In this document: piece by piece, positions 46,760 to 59,085 of the stretch | Numbering within the stretch: the stretch's first letter is position 1 | How the letters are laid out: each line of letters opens with the position of its first letter | NCBI GenBank assembly: GCA_022747635.1 | Contig: JAKTNV010000004.1 | Location: 84,921,552 to 84,985,551 of the forward strand | Length of the DNA: 64,000 nucleotides | DNA from: Hetaerina americana | Lineage: Eukaryota; Arthropoda; Insecta; Odonata; Calopterygidae | Direction: 5' to 3' | Position numbers and translations under genes: made by a program | Notes under the pieces: model-generated | The model's input: the letters and a program-made list of their open reading frames with translations, nothing else | The model's database searches: none | What the model was told of the DNA's origin: nothing

Positions 46760-47650
46760 GACTTTCTCTAGGAGGACCCTGAAAGGATATGAAGAAAGGA
46801 ACCGGGAACTCGAAGAATATTAAGCAAGGTAGATGTTATGATAGCCGGATAACCGGCGACATTCTGCTTTATTCACCCTCACTGTTTAGCACCTCTCCTG
46901 CCTTGGATTCGCCCAACCCATTCTCCCATTATTTCATTCTCTTTATTCTCATTTCCCAATCTTCTTCATTCCTTGGTTCATATTTGGTCACCTTTTTGGA
47001 ATGTATAGCTCACATGGGCAGGTAAGGAGGGTTGAAGGGGAGGCTAAGCAGTGGTTGGACCTCTTTAGAAAAAACAATGAATCCATCAATAAGTCTGTAA
47101 AAACAAGTTTTGAACTTAATTATTTGACCAAGTGATTTTCCATGAAATAAACATATTTGATACAGTAAAATGTACCTTGTTCCATGTTCCATTGTACCCC
47201 TTCTCCCTTTTCTTGAGTGGAAATAGATGCCATTGTTATTTTAACTTATTCTCATAATTTTGACATTCATGTGACAATATTTAAATTAATTTTAAATCTT
47301 TGAAATATGAATGCTTTAAAAAAATTCATTTGATCAGCATGCTCAAACATATAGATATTTGCATTCAGATTCAAATTTCCTACATGGTATTTATGTGTGA
47401 TGATCTATAGTTATTCATTTCAGCAAACCATTCATAACCATTGTTTATCACAGATACATTCATTTAAAGGTGTTTTACCCATTAGTTTTAGACAAATGAA
47501 TAAACTGTTGAAATGAAGTGAAGTAAGAGCAGTTTTTAATCAAATAAGTTCCAATAAATTTTCATGGAGGAATTGCATCAGTCTTACTAAAACACCACTT
47601 TTGTGAAATTCATTTGTTTTAATTAATGGTTAATGTCATATATTTCACTG
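46760..47650. other. Right-arm stretch with no clear left partner
   Basis: AT-rich. Clear left-arm pairing lies on either side (46,690-46,755 and from 47,660). No gene seen. Confidence 0.4.
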
Positions 47651-47869
47651 TGGTTAAATGTATGGTTTTAAGGTAAGTTTATTTTTTTATTTTTAAAGGG
47701 GAACAAATCTTGCAATATTAATTTAGTAAATATTTCTTTAGCCCTTTTGAAAACACAAGCATTTATATCTCTGCTTAAGACATCCTAAAAGTAGTTTAAA
47801 AAAACCACATCAACTTAACATTCATAATCATATTTCCATTTTTTCAGTCAGGTCTTCCATTGGATGATA

Positions 47870-48090
47870 ATGCCAGGTGAGAAGAGAAGCATCCACTGGA
47901 ATCAAGGTTGATCAGCAAGCTTTATCAATGGAAGGAAATAAGGAAAGAAGGTGCATATTTCCTTGCTGGTGGCAATTTGGGCAGAACATTCAGCAGCTAA
48001 AGAAGTGCACTTCATGTGGGTGTCGGCCTTAAATGAGGCCTCTGAATACACTGAAACTCTACCATCGCTAACTTTGTGGATATGAGGGCA
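47870..48090 (+). other. Conserved block, possible exon relic (right arm)
   Basis: Partner of 12,660-12,900. The plus strand reads 'AAKEVHFMWVSALNEASEYTETLPSLTLWI' split by no stop, preceded by a 'ttttttcag'-type acceptor-like sequence near 47,847. Function unknown. Confidence 0.3.
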
Positions 48091-49396
48091 TTTAAGTAAA
48101 ATGGTTTATTTAAAAAAGGATATTTGGAATACTGAAGAATGTTTTTAGCCATTTAACTCAGCAAATGTATTTATGAATAATAAAGATGAAAGAAACAATG
48201 ATTGTTGTTTAATTTTAAATCTCTTTGTGGAACCTCGAATAAATAACTTGGCCTTAATATGCTACTGGAGATAGAAAAAGAAAAATGAAAGAATTCATCC
48301 AAAAAATAAGATTTTTCTGAGGACAACTGTTGATTTGGATTGTTCCGATAAGCACATAACTGTAAATGAATGTTTTATCTTAATCTACAATATATACTGA
48401 CAGTCTGAATAGATTAATATTCTCTGCCATATTCACATTCCGCAATGCAGGTAATCCAATTCGTTATGAATTAAAACAATCATAAGTACATTGTCCAACT
48501 TGAGTGGAATATCGATATTCCCAAATATCTACATGAAAAAAAAGGTTATCGAAATGATTGTTTAAAAGGCAAAAAACGGTGAAAGAGGCGTTATTTCAAT
48601 AAATTATCATCAATAAATAGTTAATTAGTAGCTTCACTAAGTGTAGAAAATATGCATAATGTGTAGCAAATGACAAAAAATAAAAAGTTGCCTTAATCCG
48701 TACGTTATTAGCCTAAAATGTTGCCAAATTATTCTAAAGTAATTTTATCCTATCCTGAATAGCAACTTTGTGTACACTCTGAACAATTGTTCTTTGGTTT
48801 ATAAGGTGAAATTCGTGATTGCAATAAACAAATTAACTACATTTAATCACACCGGGTGAAAAATCACTTCATGCACCGACCTGAACGAAGTCCAATAAAA
48901 AGAGTTAATTGGTCTATCACATGCGAAAAATCATGGTATTGAATGATTTCCAAGAACCGGCTCACTCTTCAAAAAAGAGTAGCTCCATCGACGGCCACCC
49001 GCTCACGAGCCGTCTCGGAGCACGGTGAGGCGCAAGGTTGAGGTGCTAAGCCTCTCCAAGAAAATATATGAATTCAAGTCCCGAGTCCACTCAGCGAAAA
49101 ATATTCTAAGTCCAGAGCGCTCGCCAGGCGAGAGAGGCGTCGAGACAGGGAGATCCCTCGGATTCGGCAGGGGAGAGCCTTGCTGAGTTCATCCAGTTCA
49201 TTTTGAGAAAAAATTGGCAAAGTCCGTAGTTTTGCGGAACAAATAATAGTTCCGAACACATATTTCACAAGAAACCCGGTAGCCTGGGGGATAAGAGACA
49301 GAATGCGGTGGCGAGACTATAAGGTGTATTACATCGATTTACTTTTGCAGCCGAATTTTTTTTTTGCAAAATATTTTCGATTCACTAATATGCACA
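48091..49396. other. Arm sequence including the mirrored GC-rich island (48,960-49,300)
   Basis: AT-rich DNA pairing with 11,351-12,650. The island at 48,960-49,300 is the closest-matching part. No gene asserted. Confidence 0.45.
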
Positions 49397-49621
49397 AAAG
49401 TGTCACCAGAGATTATGACGGTAGGTTCAGGACGCCGCGGGAGATCAGGAAAACAATTAAATATTGAATATTTCTGTGAAAAGGGCCGTCATTTTTTCCA
49501 GCCGGGCGGCGGGGCGCCGGAAAAAATGGCGGCCCTTTTCACACAAATATTCAATATTTAATTGTTTTCCTGATCTCCCTCGGCGTCCTGAACCTACCGT
49601 CAAAATCTCTGGTGACACTTT
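49397..49621. mobile_element. 225-bp foldback (MITE-like) element, right arm
   Basis: Mirror partner of 11,126-11,350 with both stems retained. The ends read aagtgtcaccagagattatg and ctctggtgacactt. Both arms keep a foldable structure, with substitutions differing between them. Confidence 0.75.
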
Positions 49622-50809
49622 ACTGAAAATTAATGAACAAAAAATAAATTATTGGATTAGTTGCATATCAAGCCAACAGAAGGCGCATGCCTTCACTAAT
49701 TGAAACCTCCTCAAATGCCAGCGCATCCTAATACATCCTTTTCCCACTAGAGACACCAACGATAAATTTCAAAATTCAATTTTTACATGGTCATTTTAAA
49801 TGTATCAACTCTTCCCTATTTACCTTAATGAGATTTGTTCCGACTTTGGGCACGGTTAATATAAAGTATGACGCACCTTCCCGATTACTTCCAGGACATT
49901 CTAATGGAATGTGCTGGAATTTCATAATGAAGTTAAACATAAGCGAGGTAATATCCAAACATTAGCGAGTTAAATAATAGACAATGCTCAAATGTAAAAT
50001 CGGGCGGCAACCCTAATTGCTTGCAGTATCTAATAGTTCATCTTCAGTAATTTATGTAAATTTTATTTCAATGAGATCGGCCAGTTGTGAAGTATAGAAG
50101 AGTTATGTTTGATCCAAAACACTTGGATATTAGATAATATTTATTTCCAATAATTCTTCAACGACTTGATCTCAACGCCGTTGCAATGGTGCAGTTGACT
50201 TATGCAAGTCTATCTGCTGCACTGGTGCCAACTATGTCATGTTTTCTATTACTGCCGTAATAGTAGTTAACATTTTACTTGTGCATAAGAATGAAATTCA
50301 AGAATATATCCAAATCCTTTATTAATTTCAAAATTATAGAATACAGAAACATCAACTTAATAAGTCTAATTTCTTCTTAAACAATGCAGCCAACAATACT
50401 TTTACTGAAGACTCCTTGGGTTTGACAAAACCAATGTCCCCGATATTTCATGGAAAATATTACCCTATTTCCAATTAAGGTTCTTTGAAAATTTAATATT
50501 TTCACTGAATATTTTGTCTGCACAAAAAGTCAAAGGAATAATTTCTCTCTTACTCAATGGCATCGAAAAATTATTATGCAGGCTTTCAATTGTACCAGAA
50601 AGTTAACTTTACAAACTAATATCCAAACGCACTTATTACATCATATTTTCAAATTACTTGTGTTGACCAATCAATGGGATATGTTGAAAACTAATAAAAA
50701 ATTCATTTGCTTAGTTGCACAGGCATAAGGAATTTAGATTGTAATGGATTCCCCCACGGCATATTATTAGCCCACTAAATATGAAGTTCTATGAATCATG
50801 GGAGATGAG

Positions 50810-51105
50810 CAGGGATTGCTGGGAATAATCGGGCACAAAAGGTGCATGCAGACCTTTTTTATTAGCAATGGGGTGCTGAAAATTGTAATATAGGGGAAAA
50901 TGTTAGGCGAGGAATGGGTAGTAATAATAGAGGCATATTAGACAATGGAATAGGGAGGTATGCATAAATTGATAGAGGTCTATTGAAGCATTTGATGTTG
51001 GGTTGCTTTGCTAGGCAAAGCAAGGAAGTTATCGCTGTACTGCTGGTAGACGGTTTCCATTATAAGCCTACCTTTACCAGTAGATTAATATAATTATTAT
51101 TGTTA
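50810..51105 (+). mobile_element. Old RTE-like LINE 3' end (right arm)
   Basis: The plus strand reads 'ILRHKRWMQ' then 'SNGVLKIVI-GKMLG'. This corresponds to 'ILWRQEKWTKG' and 'GSGMLKIVLEGRMLG' at the C-terminus of the LINE at 22.9-25.7 kb. It ends in a 'ccagtagattaatataattattattg' tail comparable to that LINE's 3' end near 25,748-25,775. It is shared with the left arm, so it predates the arm duplication. Confidence 0.65.
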
Positions 51106-52149
51106 CACCTTTGTTAAAGAACAGGAAAATGTAGCAATCTAATAGATATAAGATAACAAGGAATTAAAATCAATATATTATAATCAAGTAGTAGGTTTTA
51201 TTTGTATGGAATCTGAAATCAAAATAAGGATCATGAATCTGTAACTGTTGATCAAAACTTTATCAACGGTGATTTATTGAACCAGATTTACCTTCCAACT
51301 ACAGAACTGGATAATATCTCATGCCAATAGATGGATTTTAATCTTCTTAATAATGGGAACTATTAGCCAAAACAAAAAATGTGACCCAAAGTAGGATTGC
51401 ATAACGCTAGATTACTTCAAAATTTAATCTTCTCTCTTCATATTTTATTTCACCTTTCCATTTACATCCAATTATCCAGTTTGAAAATTAAGTATTTGGA
51501 CCTTGAGAAACTGAAGTTGAAAAAAGATGAGAAAAAGCCTATTGAAGGATTGGAGAGCAATAACCTTTGTACCTGGAAACTGTTAATTGGAAGAGACATT
51601 GGAATAAAGATCAAATGAAAGTAAGCCATCTTCATATGAGTGAGTGATTAAGGCTCTTTGGTTTTCATGCCTGTTTAAGGACCATTTTGAAGGGCCACTC
51701 AATCACAGATTCTCTACTATGGTTACTTTAATGCAATGAAGTCATTGGTGTTTGCTTACTGTTTTTCCAGCTTGAATAATTTAACACATTAAATCACATT
51801 TCAATTTAGTCAGCTGGAATCCATATTTTCAACCTCAGGTGCCTACCTATCTTTTTGTTTATTACCTCAAATAGTTACAGCTCGTTTCCAGCAGTTAAAA
51901 AAATGAATGTCAAATAATTTTTAAAACATTTCGTTTCTCTACATATAGATAGGAAGTCTTTATTTAAATATTTCATGTTAAAAATTGGATTACATCAAAT
52001 GAAGATAAATCTATTAATTATAAAAACAAAGAAAAGTCAAGCCATATAAACCATTAAAAACCTGGTGATAAAAAAAACCATTAAAAACCTGGGCACCACT
52101 GTGATATTAACTACAAAAAATCACAGCAATCAACCCAAGGTTTGTTTGG

Positions 52150-52375
52150 TTAGTGGTGATAGCGCTTACTCAATACTAAGCCCAATGGGGTTTTAAATTC
52201 ACACATTAGGGTGCCTTTTTCTTTGCAGGTTATGGTGTCCCAGCCAGATCTGGTTCCAAAAAAACAGCTTGTGTGGCGCTGAGTTAGAGGCATGACTTTA
52301 AATCGAACCTGGGGCCTTTCAGTGAGCAGCACCAGCAGTCAGTCCGGCACTACTTCCAGTCTATCATGTCTCTCA
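52150..52375 (-). mobile_element. Degenerate SINE-like repeat, family 2 (right arm)
   Basis: Mirror of 6,349-6,610, more diverged than the neighbouring arm sequence. The adjacent 52,058-52,090 contains a short local duplication ('aaaccattaaaaacctgg' twice). Confidence 0.45.
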
Positions 52376-53454
52376 ATGATATGTTCATTTGATTTCTTCC
52401 TTTACCATCATAGCAGGGCAAATTTTTGAAAATTCACAAATGTTGGAAGCAATTAGTTTATAAGCTGACAGTAACTCAGTTTCTATCAATAATACCTTTT
52501 ATGATTATTAAGAAAAAAATTTGGCAAAACAAATGTGCATATTTGAAAACACTATTTTATTCAAAATTATTCATAGACCGTAACGATCGACCGGAATGAT
52601 CGATTACATGTACAATTTGTCAGTCAACCAGATCTTCCAGGGAATCAAGAGCTGGCTCAGGGAATGAACTAGCCCTATCTTATTGAATGGGAATTTGTGT
52701 GAACTGGGATGGGAACTGTTGTGAGAATTTCACAAATTTTACAAATATTATTTTTTAATTTAAGGGTATCTCTTATGAAACCATCCATCAAGTAGAATTG
52801 CATTGTCTCCATTTCAGATCAATAAGGCAGTTTCTCAGCCAAAGTAGCAATTATAGAGTTACAGGAAAGAAACTTTTCAAGCCCCTACAGGTCCACTGAT
52901 CTTCTATCAATTCATTATTGTCTATCATCATTTTCGAATCTACATTTCAGAATCTCTCCTTGTTCATACTTGGGACCAATTGGGTTGGGTATGGCACTAA
53001 GATTAACAGATGAAACGTATCATTGCCACAGTTATCATATTTGCCATTCATCAAGTAGCAAAAAACTATTTTTCAATGAAATTTATATCCTTCTGGAAGT
53101 ATCACATTAGGAAGCAACCCAAGGTTCTCATGCAATCACCTGTGATTTCCCTTGGCTAAAATTCTTGTCACTGGACAATATGAAGGGGCTCATTATATAT
53201 GCCTGCTCATGTTCTAGTCTGCCCCTGAAGTTTTACTCAAAATTTCCACTTTTAACATAACTCTTGTGTAAGTAGTGTTTTGTATTTATTGAATGTTTGC
53301 AAGTTCATTCCAGTGAAGTAATGTTAATTAAAGCTGATGATCTTTCAAGAAATGCATGTTCTCAAAAAGGATGAAAAGAAAATTAAATGAGCACTTTCAA
53401 CATTGGGTTTCAAGTTACAAACAATTGTCATGAATTTGGATTTATTTAATCAAT

Positions 53455-54735
53455 AGCAAGACCCACTTCCTTCAAAAATTCACCAACATTGCCATGAATA
53501 CTGCCCACGAACGACCGCTGCAATTGCTTACTCTTACCACTATTGCAAAGCCTCCAACAATCAGGATTCAGAAGCAGCTGTAGAACAACTCATAACCATC
53601 ACATCACTATTACAAGGCTACAATGCCAATGAATTTCAAAATCAGACCTCGCTGAAGAGTAACTCTAATCGCAAATAATAGTTTTATTTACTACAAATAC
53701 CCTCTTGCCCATGTAGATCAACCCTTTTTTTCCAATGAAATTTTCATTTAATGCCTTGCTTAGTGGAAATTGACACCTATTCAGGGGAACAAGGTTGTTG
53801 AGAGAAAATGTCTTCATGATTCCCAACAAGAATATTAAAAATCTAATGTCAAAACTTTTCTCTGTCAAAGAATCATAATGAAAATATATCAAGATCATAT
53901 TCCTTGCAGTAATCCAATTGGTGTGATGCACAGCAGCACCCACTGTCGAACACCAATGTTCTATCTATGGACTGTGGTGATGAAGGGCTTAGGGAAGACT
54001 GGAAATGCAATATAAGGGAGAAGTGGAAGGAATGAGAAAAATAACTGGAGATTTGGAGGGTGTTGTGCCAACTGTATCCCATCTGGTCCCTCCAAAGTCC
54101 TGTGACAAGTCTTCCACCTTCCCTTTTGCCTTTCCCATTCATCCTTGTACCAAAATAACTTCAGTCATTAAGCTGTTCAAATAAAACATACACAAACAAC
54201 AAAGGACAGTATCATTGGGAGTGACAAAGAACTCTTTGGCCTCTTAGAAGGGACAATGCAAGGTTAGGCTATCACTGGGGAATGATGAATAAGTCATCCT
54301 GGGTTTTCCATATCTTCGGTATATCTGGTCTGAAAGCAGTTTTTCAATCAATCCTAAGAATTTTTTATTATTTTTGCAATTATTACAAAGAATTTTTTCA
54401 TTAAATTCATCCCAGGAGGCATTTGCAAGGTGAAAGGTTAATGCGGCCAGTCTTCCATTGCCCATTCATAAAGAACTTAACTGTGATTTGTGATAACACA
54501 ATAGGGGCATTGAAAAAACAAGCAATTCTCTTTGTTTGTGATTTTAAAATATATGCACAGTGGCCTTTACTCAACATATAATTTGGAGAGGCAAAATTAA
54601 TGGCTATTAAGATCTAATTCTAACTCTAATGCATCATAGAAGCCACTGAAATGAAACCAATAAGCTTAGTGTTTCAACATAGGATGCCCACCAACTCACT
54701 GCAGCGATAATTCAAACTGCCAAATCAAAGGAAAA
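53455..54735. other. ~1.3-kb right-arm-specific insertion, unknown
   Basis: The left arm runs continuously across this point (near 5,390). The insert is AT-rich with frames of 90 codons or fewer and no recognisable element. The flanks 53,310-53,450 and 54,735-54,905 both pair with the left arm. Confidence 0.55.
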
Positions 54736-54904
54736 CCAGAAACAATCTTCAATTCATCACTATGGGTCCATGAAGGCCATTGATTTTAATACATACTCTG
54801 ATTATTTTAACCTTTTCCTAAATTAACTCCCCCTAACCAACTGCATTACTTAGCTACCTTAGTACAAGTGACCTAACCATCCTTGACCTAATTGGAGAGA
54901 AAAC

Positions 54905-55620
54905 ATCCTCTCCCAAGGATTGGAGAGGAAACATCCTCTCTAATCCCTCAATCAACATAAGGTTCGTCGCGCTTTTTAAAATAAATCACAAAACAAAAAC
55001 AGTAACACACATGTTCTAACTTAATTTTACGCCAAGTTTCAAGGAAAACTTCATTTCACAGAGCACATTATATGACTCACATCCAACCAATTTAAGGGAA
55101 ATACGAGATTGATTTGGAGACATTTTGCTTCGATTGAAAGAACCATTTGAGGAAAAAACAGAAAACTCGAATAAAAATTTGAATAATAAAATTTCAAGTT
55201 TCAATTTAATGAAGAACATATTATTCCTCTTTTATTTGAGACATGCCACTCGCTACATATAACAAACACTTAGAGAGAAAACATCCTTACCACAATCCCT
55301 CAATCAACGTAGGGTTTGTTGTGCTTTTTAAAATAAATTAAAAGACAAATACAGTACCATTTGTGATATAACTTCAATTTATGCTAAGGTTCAAAGAAAA
55401 CTTCATTTCACAGAGCACACTAGATGACTCGCATCCAACCAGTTAAAGGGAAATATGAGATTGATTTGGAGACATTTTGCTTCCATTGAAAGATTCATTT
55501 GAGAAAGAAAAAAAAGAAAACTCAAATCAAAATTTGAAATGATGAAATTTAAAGCTTTCAATCTATTGAAGAACATAATAGTCCTCTTTGACTTGAGACA
55601 TACCACTAACTACATATAAC
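54905..55620. repeat. Right-arm-specific tandem duplication, two ~350-bp units
   Basis: Unit A (about 54,905-55,260) and unit B (about 55,262-55,620) share 'gagagaaaacatcct', 'cacagagcacat/actagatgactc' and 'gattgatttggagacatttt'. Unit B matches the left-arm sequence 4,926-5,250 more closely; unit A is more diverged. The left arm has one copy. Confidence 0.85.
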
Positions 55621-56689
55621 GCTCACTACTTCTTGTAGAAGCACTGCAAAGATCTTGGAGTCAAATATCTCCAAATTGTCACACAAGGGATAAAATATAT
55701 ACAGATTTAAAATAGCTTACGTCACTACTTGCAGCATGAATTTTGCTCTCTTCTTCATCCCCTCTTCTGTCACAGCAGACCTCATTTGGTCGAGCCCACA
55801 TCAGAGGGGGGCATCTTTCAGTTGAGCCCACAAATGGTGACTCCAAAGTAACGCTGATGATGAATTGGGGATGTTGCAGGCTTCAAAAAACAGTTTCTTC
55901 CTAACAGGAATCAATTCTAGGCTTCGGGTAAGATTTGAGGTTCATCAATATTATTTCTAGATAGGGAGCACAAATTGAGAGGGGTGGCAGCATCGGGGAA
56001 TGTGTTTCAAATGCAGATTAATGTGATTGTTATTATTAAAGAGTTCTGAATTTTTTCTCCAAATTGTTCACTACCTTTATGAAAGCAATTTACCATTAAA
56101 ACTTATTAATTTTAGACAACTACATGCTGAGTACATTGTCAGTTACACTTTTCAATTACTATTGAATGCAAAAATATGAAAATTCATTAAATTTTATCTA
56201 CTCTCAGTCTATGATTTGTTCATTAAAATTATTTCCTCTACATCTACCCAAAGATGACTACCAAATACAATGAAGTACTGCACTTCTCCCAGCTATATTT
56301 TGCGTTTGAATCTGTATTCCTGTAGTAATAGGCACATTTGTTCCTGTGTGTTCACATGTACCTGAAGATGGCATAATAATGTGAAAATACTTTGAACACC
56401 TTAATAAAAGGATGGTGGAATTGTACAAACCATGGCGCAAGCTATCACTCAGTACTTACACTTGGGCTGAGAGAGTCCTGGTGAAAAAGAAGCTGCATAA
56501 CTTGCACAGACAGGTATGCTGAATGTGATACATCTCAGAACTGATAGAAATATGTATCTTAAATGTTTCATTTTAAGCCTCATTTATCATTTGAAGAAAA
56601 TTAAACAAGCATCACAGTATGTTTATTTCCATGACCAATATTGAACTTCTATGATATCAATCTGGGAATGGTGGTGGGGAGAGGACACC

Positions 56690-56900
56690 ATTGTCAAAAT
56701 TAGTCTACTATAGGGGAAAGATGCCAAGGGGTCACACCATTAAATGCTCCATTTGAAAGATTGACTACTCCATCATAGCATATTGTACCCAAGTAGGGAT
56801 CAGGATATCTTAGAAAAGTTATGACACCACTGTGATTTGAACCCAGGCCTTCAGCATGGGAAGCCGCAATACACTAGCTGATGCACGAACCTGATCTCTT
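56690..56900 (-). mobile_element. Old tRNA-derived SINE-like repeat (right arm)
   Basis: Mirror copy of 2,860-3,075 at about 90-93% identity, with the B-box preserved on the minus strand (GTGATTTGAACCC on the plus strand near 56,832). Confidence 0.5.
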
Positions 56901-58464
56901 TCATTGAAGTCATTTTATTTGGCTAGTAACAAAGACTGTAAAACAATTCTAAAAATTTTGATATCATACAAGGATTGTTTTAAGTTTCAAATTTTTCACT
57001 AGGTCATAATAAAGTGGCATCAATTTTGAATGACAGATATAACTCAAATATGAGTAATTATCGTTACTTAGAACAAATTTTAAACTAAATACATGACTGA
57101 GATAAGAATGTGCAGCTTATCTGCCTGGATCTTTCCCTGCCAAGTAACTTCTCCCAACATTTGATATACATATTGCATTCATATTCCTAATAGAATTATG
57201 CGACGTGGTAGTCTAGAAAGCCGAAATTTTGCATACTGTTAAGTGGTCCCTTGTATGCAATCCTGGTTGATATATTCGGAGTATATTCGGAGAAATATGA
57301 AATAAAAATATGAATATTATGTGATATTCATAAATTCAGGAGAACGATGTCATAGGACAAAGATATGATTTGAAAGCTCCCATTCACTGGATTCTAGAGT
57401 TTCACGAGGGCTTAGAGAGTTCATCGCGAGCTGTACAACCATAGTCATCTTTAAAAAAATCCCTACGGATCGATTACTAAGATATAAATCGACGGCGAGA
57501 GTTGTTGAAACTCATTCAAGCCCACCTGGAATGCTCGAAGCAGCGCCCAGTAGTTCCATCGACGCACCGGAGCGGCTCAATCTTCCGTCACTCCTGCATT
57601 TACTCCTCGTCCTCCCTCCGCAGCCACGAATGGAATGCTTCCAGAGAGCTCTACTAACGCCCCGCTCTAGAGAAGGAAAGCTACCAGGAACAAAAGAAAG
57701 GAATGTAAGCAAAAAGGCGAGATGGAGGAATACAAGGAAGGAATAGCTGGGATTTGCCGGCGCGGGAAGACGCGGAGAGCTAGCAAGTGTAATAGGAGAC
57801 TATGACGACCGCCTGGGACAGGGAGGGCTGTGAGGGAGTGAGGTGGGTGTCCGAATGAAATAAGGGAAAAATTCGTCCACTCTAGGCGACCTGGCCGATG
57901 AGAGAGTTGGAATGGTGAAATGAGAGGAGGAGGAGGGGGGGATAATTTTGTCGGGGTGGAGGTCCTTTCGCATTGACCTATCCGACGGCCTCGGAGGTGG
58001 GAGGGGAAATAAGTGGAGGGGTGGGAGTGATTTCAATGAGCGCGGGTACATTCGACCATTGGCAAACGCAGCGACTGAGTGTGGTTCAATGCGAGTCCCA
58101 AGTTAGTAGGCTGCACTTCCAAACGGAGTGAGTTGGGGCTCTTATACTTAAATTTGACAAGGCTTTCGGGGGACTGTGGTGTGTACCATTTCATTATGTC
58201 CCCTTATTTTGGATAAGGGTGGAGTAGCCCTTACCGAGAGTATTTCCTACGAAGCGAGCATTTACAGACTCACATGAAAATGAAGGAACGATTTTTATCT
58301 CCTTTATCGAAGATAGTGAACGAGAAGAAGGCAAAGGTTCCCGTTGTTTTGGTCGCTCATGCAAAGGAAGATTCGAATCCGAATGAGACTTTTTTCCACT
58401 CTAAGTAGGAAGTACAAGCGGTCACGGAAAATGAAGCCGAAGACATAAGGCGACTCTAGGTACA

Positions 58465-58725
58465 GTAGTAGTAGTTTTGAGGGGAGGCGACCGACAGCTA
58501 AGGTCATTTGCGCCATAGGGGAAGGACAGGAAAGGATGAAGGGTGGAAAGAAACCCGGCGTCGGCATTAGCCTACTCTTTACGAAAGGCGCCAAGGGGTC
58601 CGCAGCTTAACGTCCCATCCGACGGACGGCGTACTCACTCAAAGTGCCCTCCACAAAGCACCTCAAGTAGGGATCGAGAAACCTCTGAAAAATATTCAAC
58701 ACCGCCGGGATTTGAACCCGCGCCC
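58465..58725 (-). mobile_element. tRNA-derived SINE, family 1, recent insertion (right arm only)
   Basis: The minus strand begins at the B-box region ('gcgggttcaaatcccggcgg', 5'-truncated) and contains the family body ('gggacgttaagctgcggacc', 'ccttggcgcctttcgtaaag', 'ctaatgccgacgccgggttt') and a CTA-repeat tail. It is flanked by 15-bp repeats (gcgactctaggtaca at 58,450-58,464; gcgactctcggtaca at 58,726-58,740). The left arm at 1,285-1,305 is the empty site. Confidence 0.9.
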
Positions 58726-58943
58726 GCGACTCTCGGTACAGGCCTAAAATCTTACAAATAGATCTATTACTCCATTGTGTCAATAATTTTTATAAGAAAA
58801 TCTTTATAAACTTTTATCACTAAAGAACGACGTTTGCTCAATGTTAACGAACGAAAATAACGCTCAGCATTGTCCAAGAACTTTAGAAAACTTAGTTTCA
58901 TTTAATTTTTACAAATATCATTCCAAGTGGCGTACTTGTGTTA

Positions 58944-59085
58944 CTAGCCCCATCTTGTCTCGGTAGGAGAGATCATGTCAATTATATTGGAGAGATTAAG
59001 TGCAGAAGAAATAGTTGTAAGATGTAATTTTTCCCACCAACGATAAAGGATCAGAATAAAATTTTTGCCGGATCGCTGTAGGAGG
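58944..59085 (+). mobile_element. Degenerate LINE 3' coding end (copy in right arm)
   Basis: Mirror of 950-1,090, almost identical. Read on the plus strand it keeps the RDHVNYIGEIKCRR-like and FFPPTIKD-like stretches with an interrupting stop. Confidence 0.5.
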
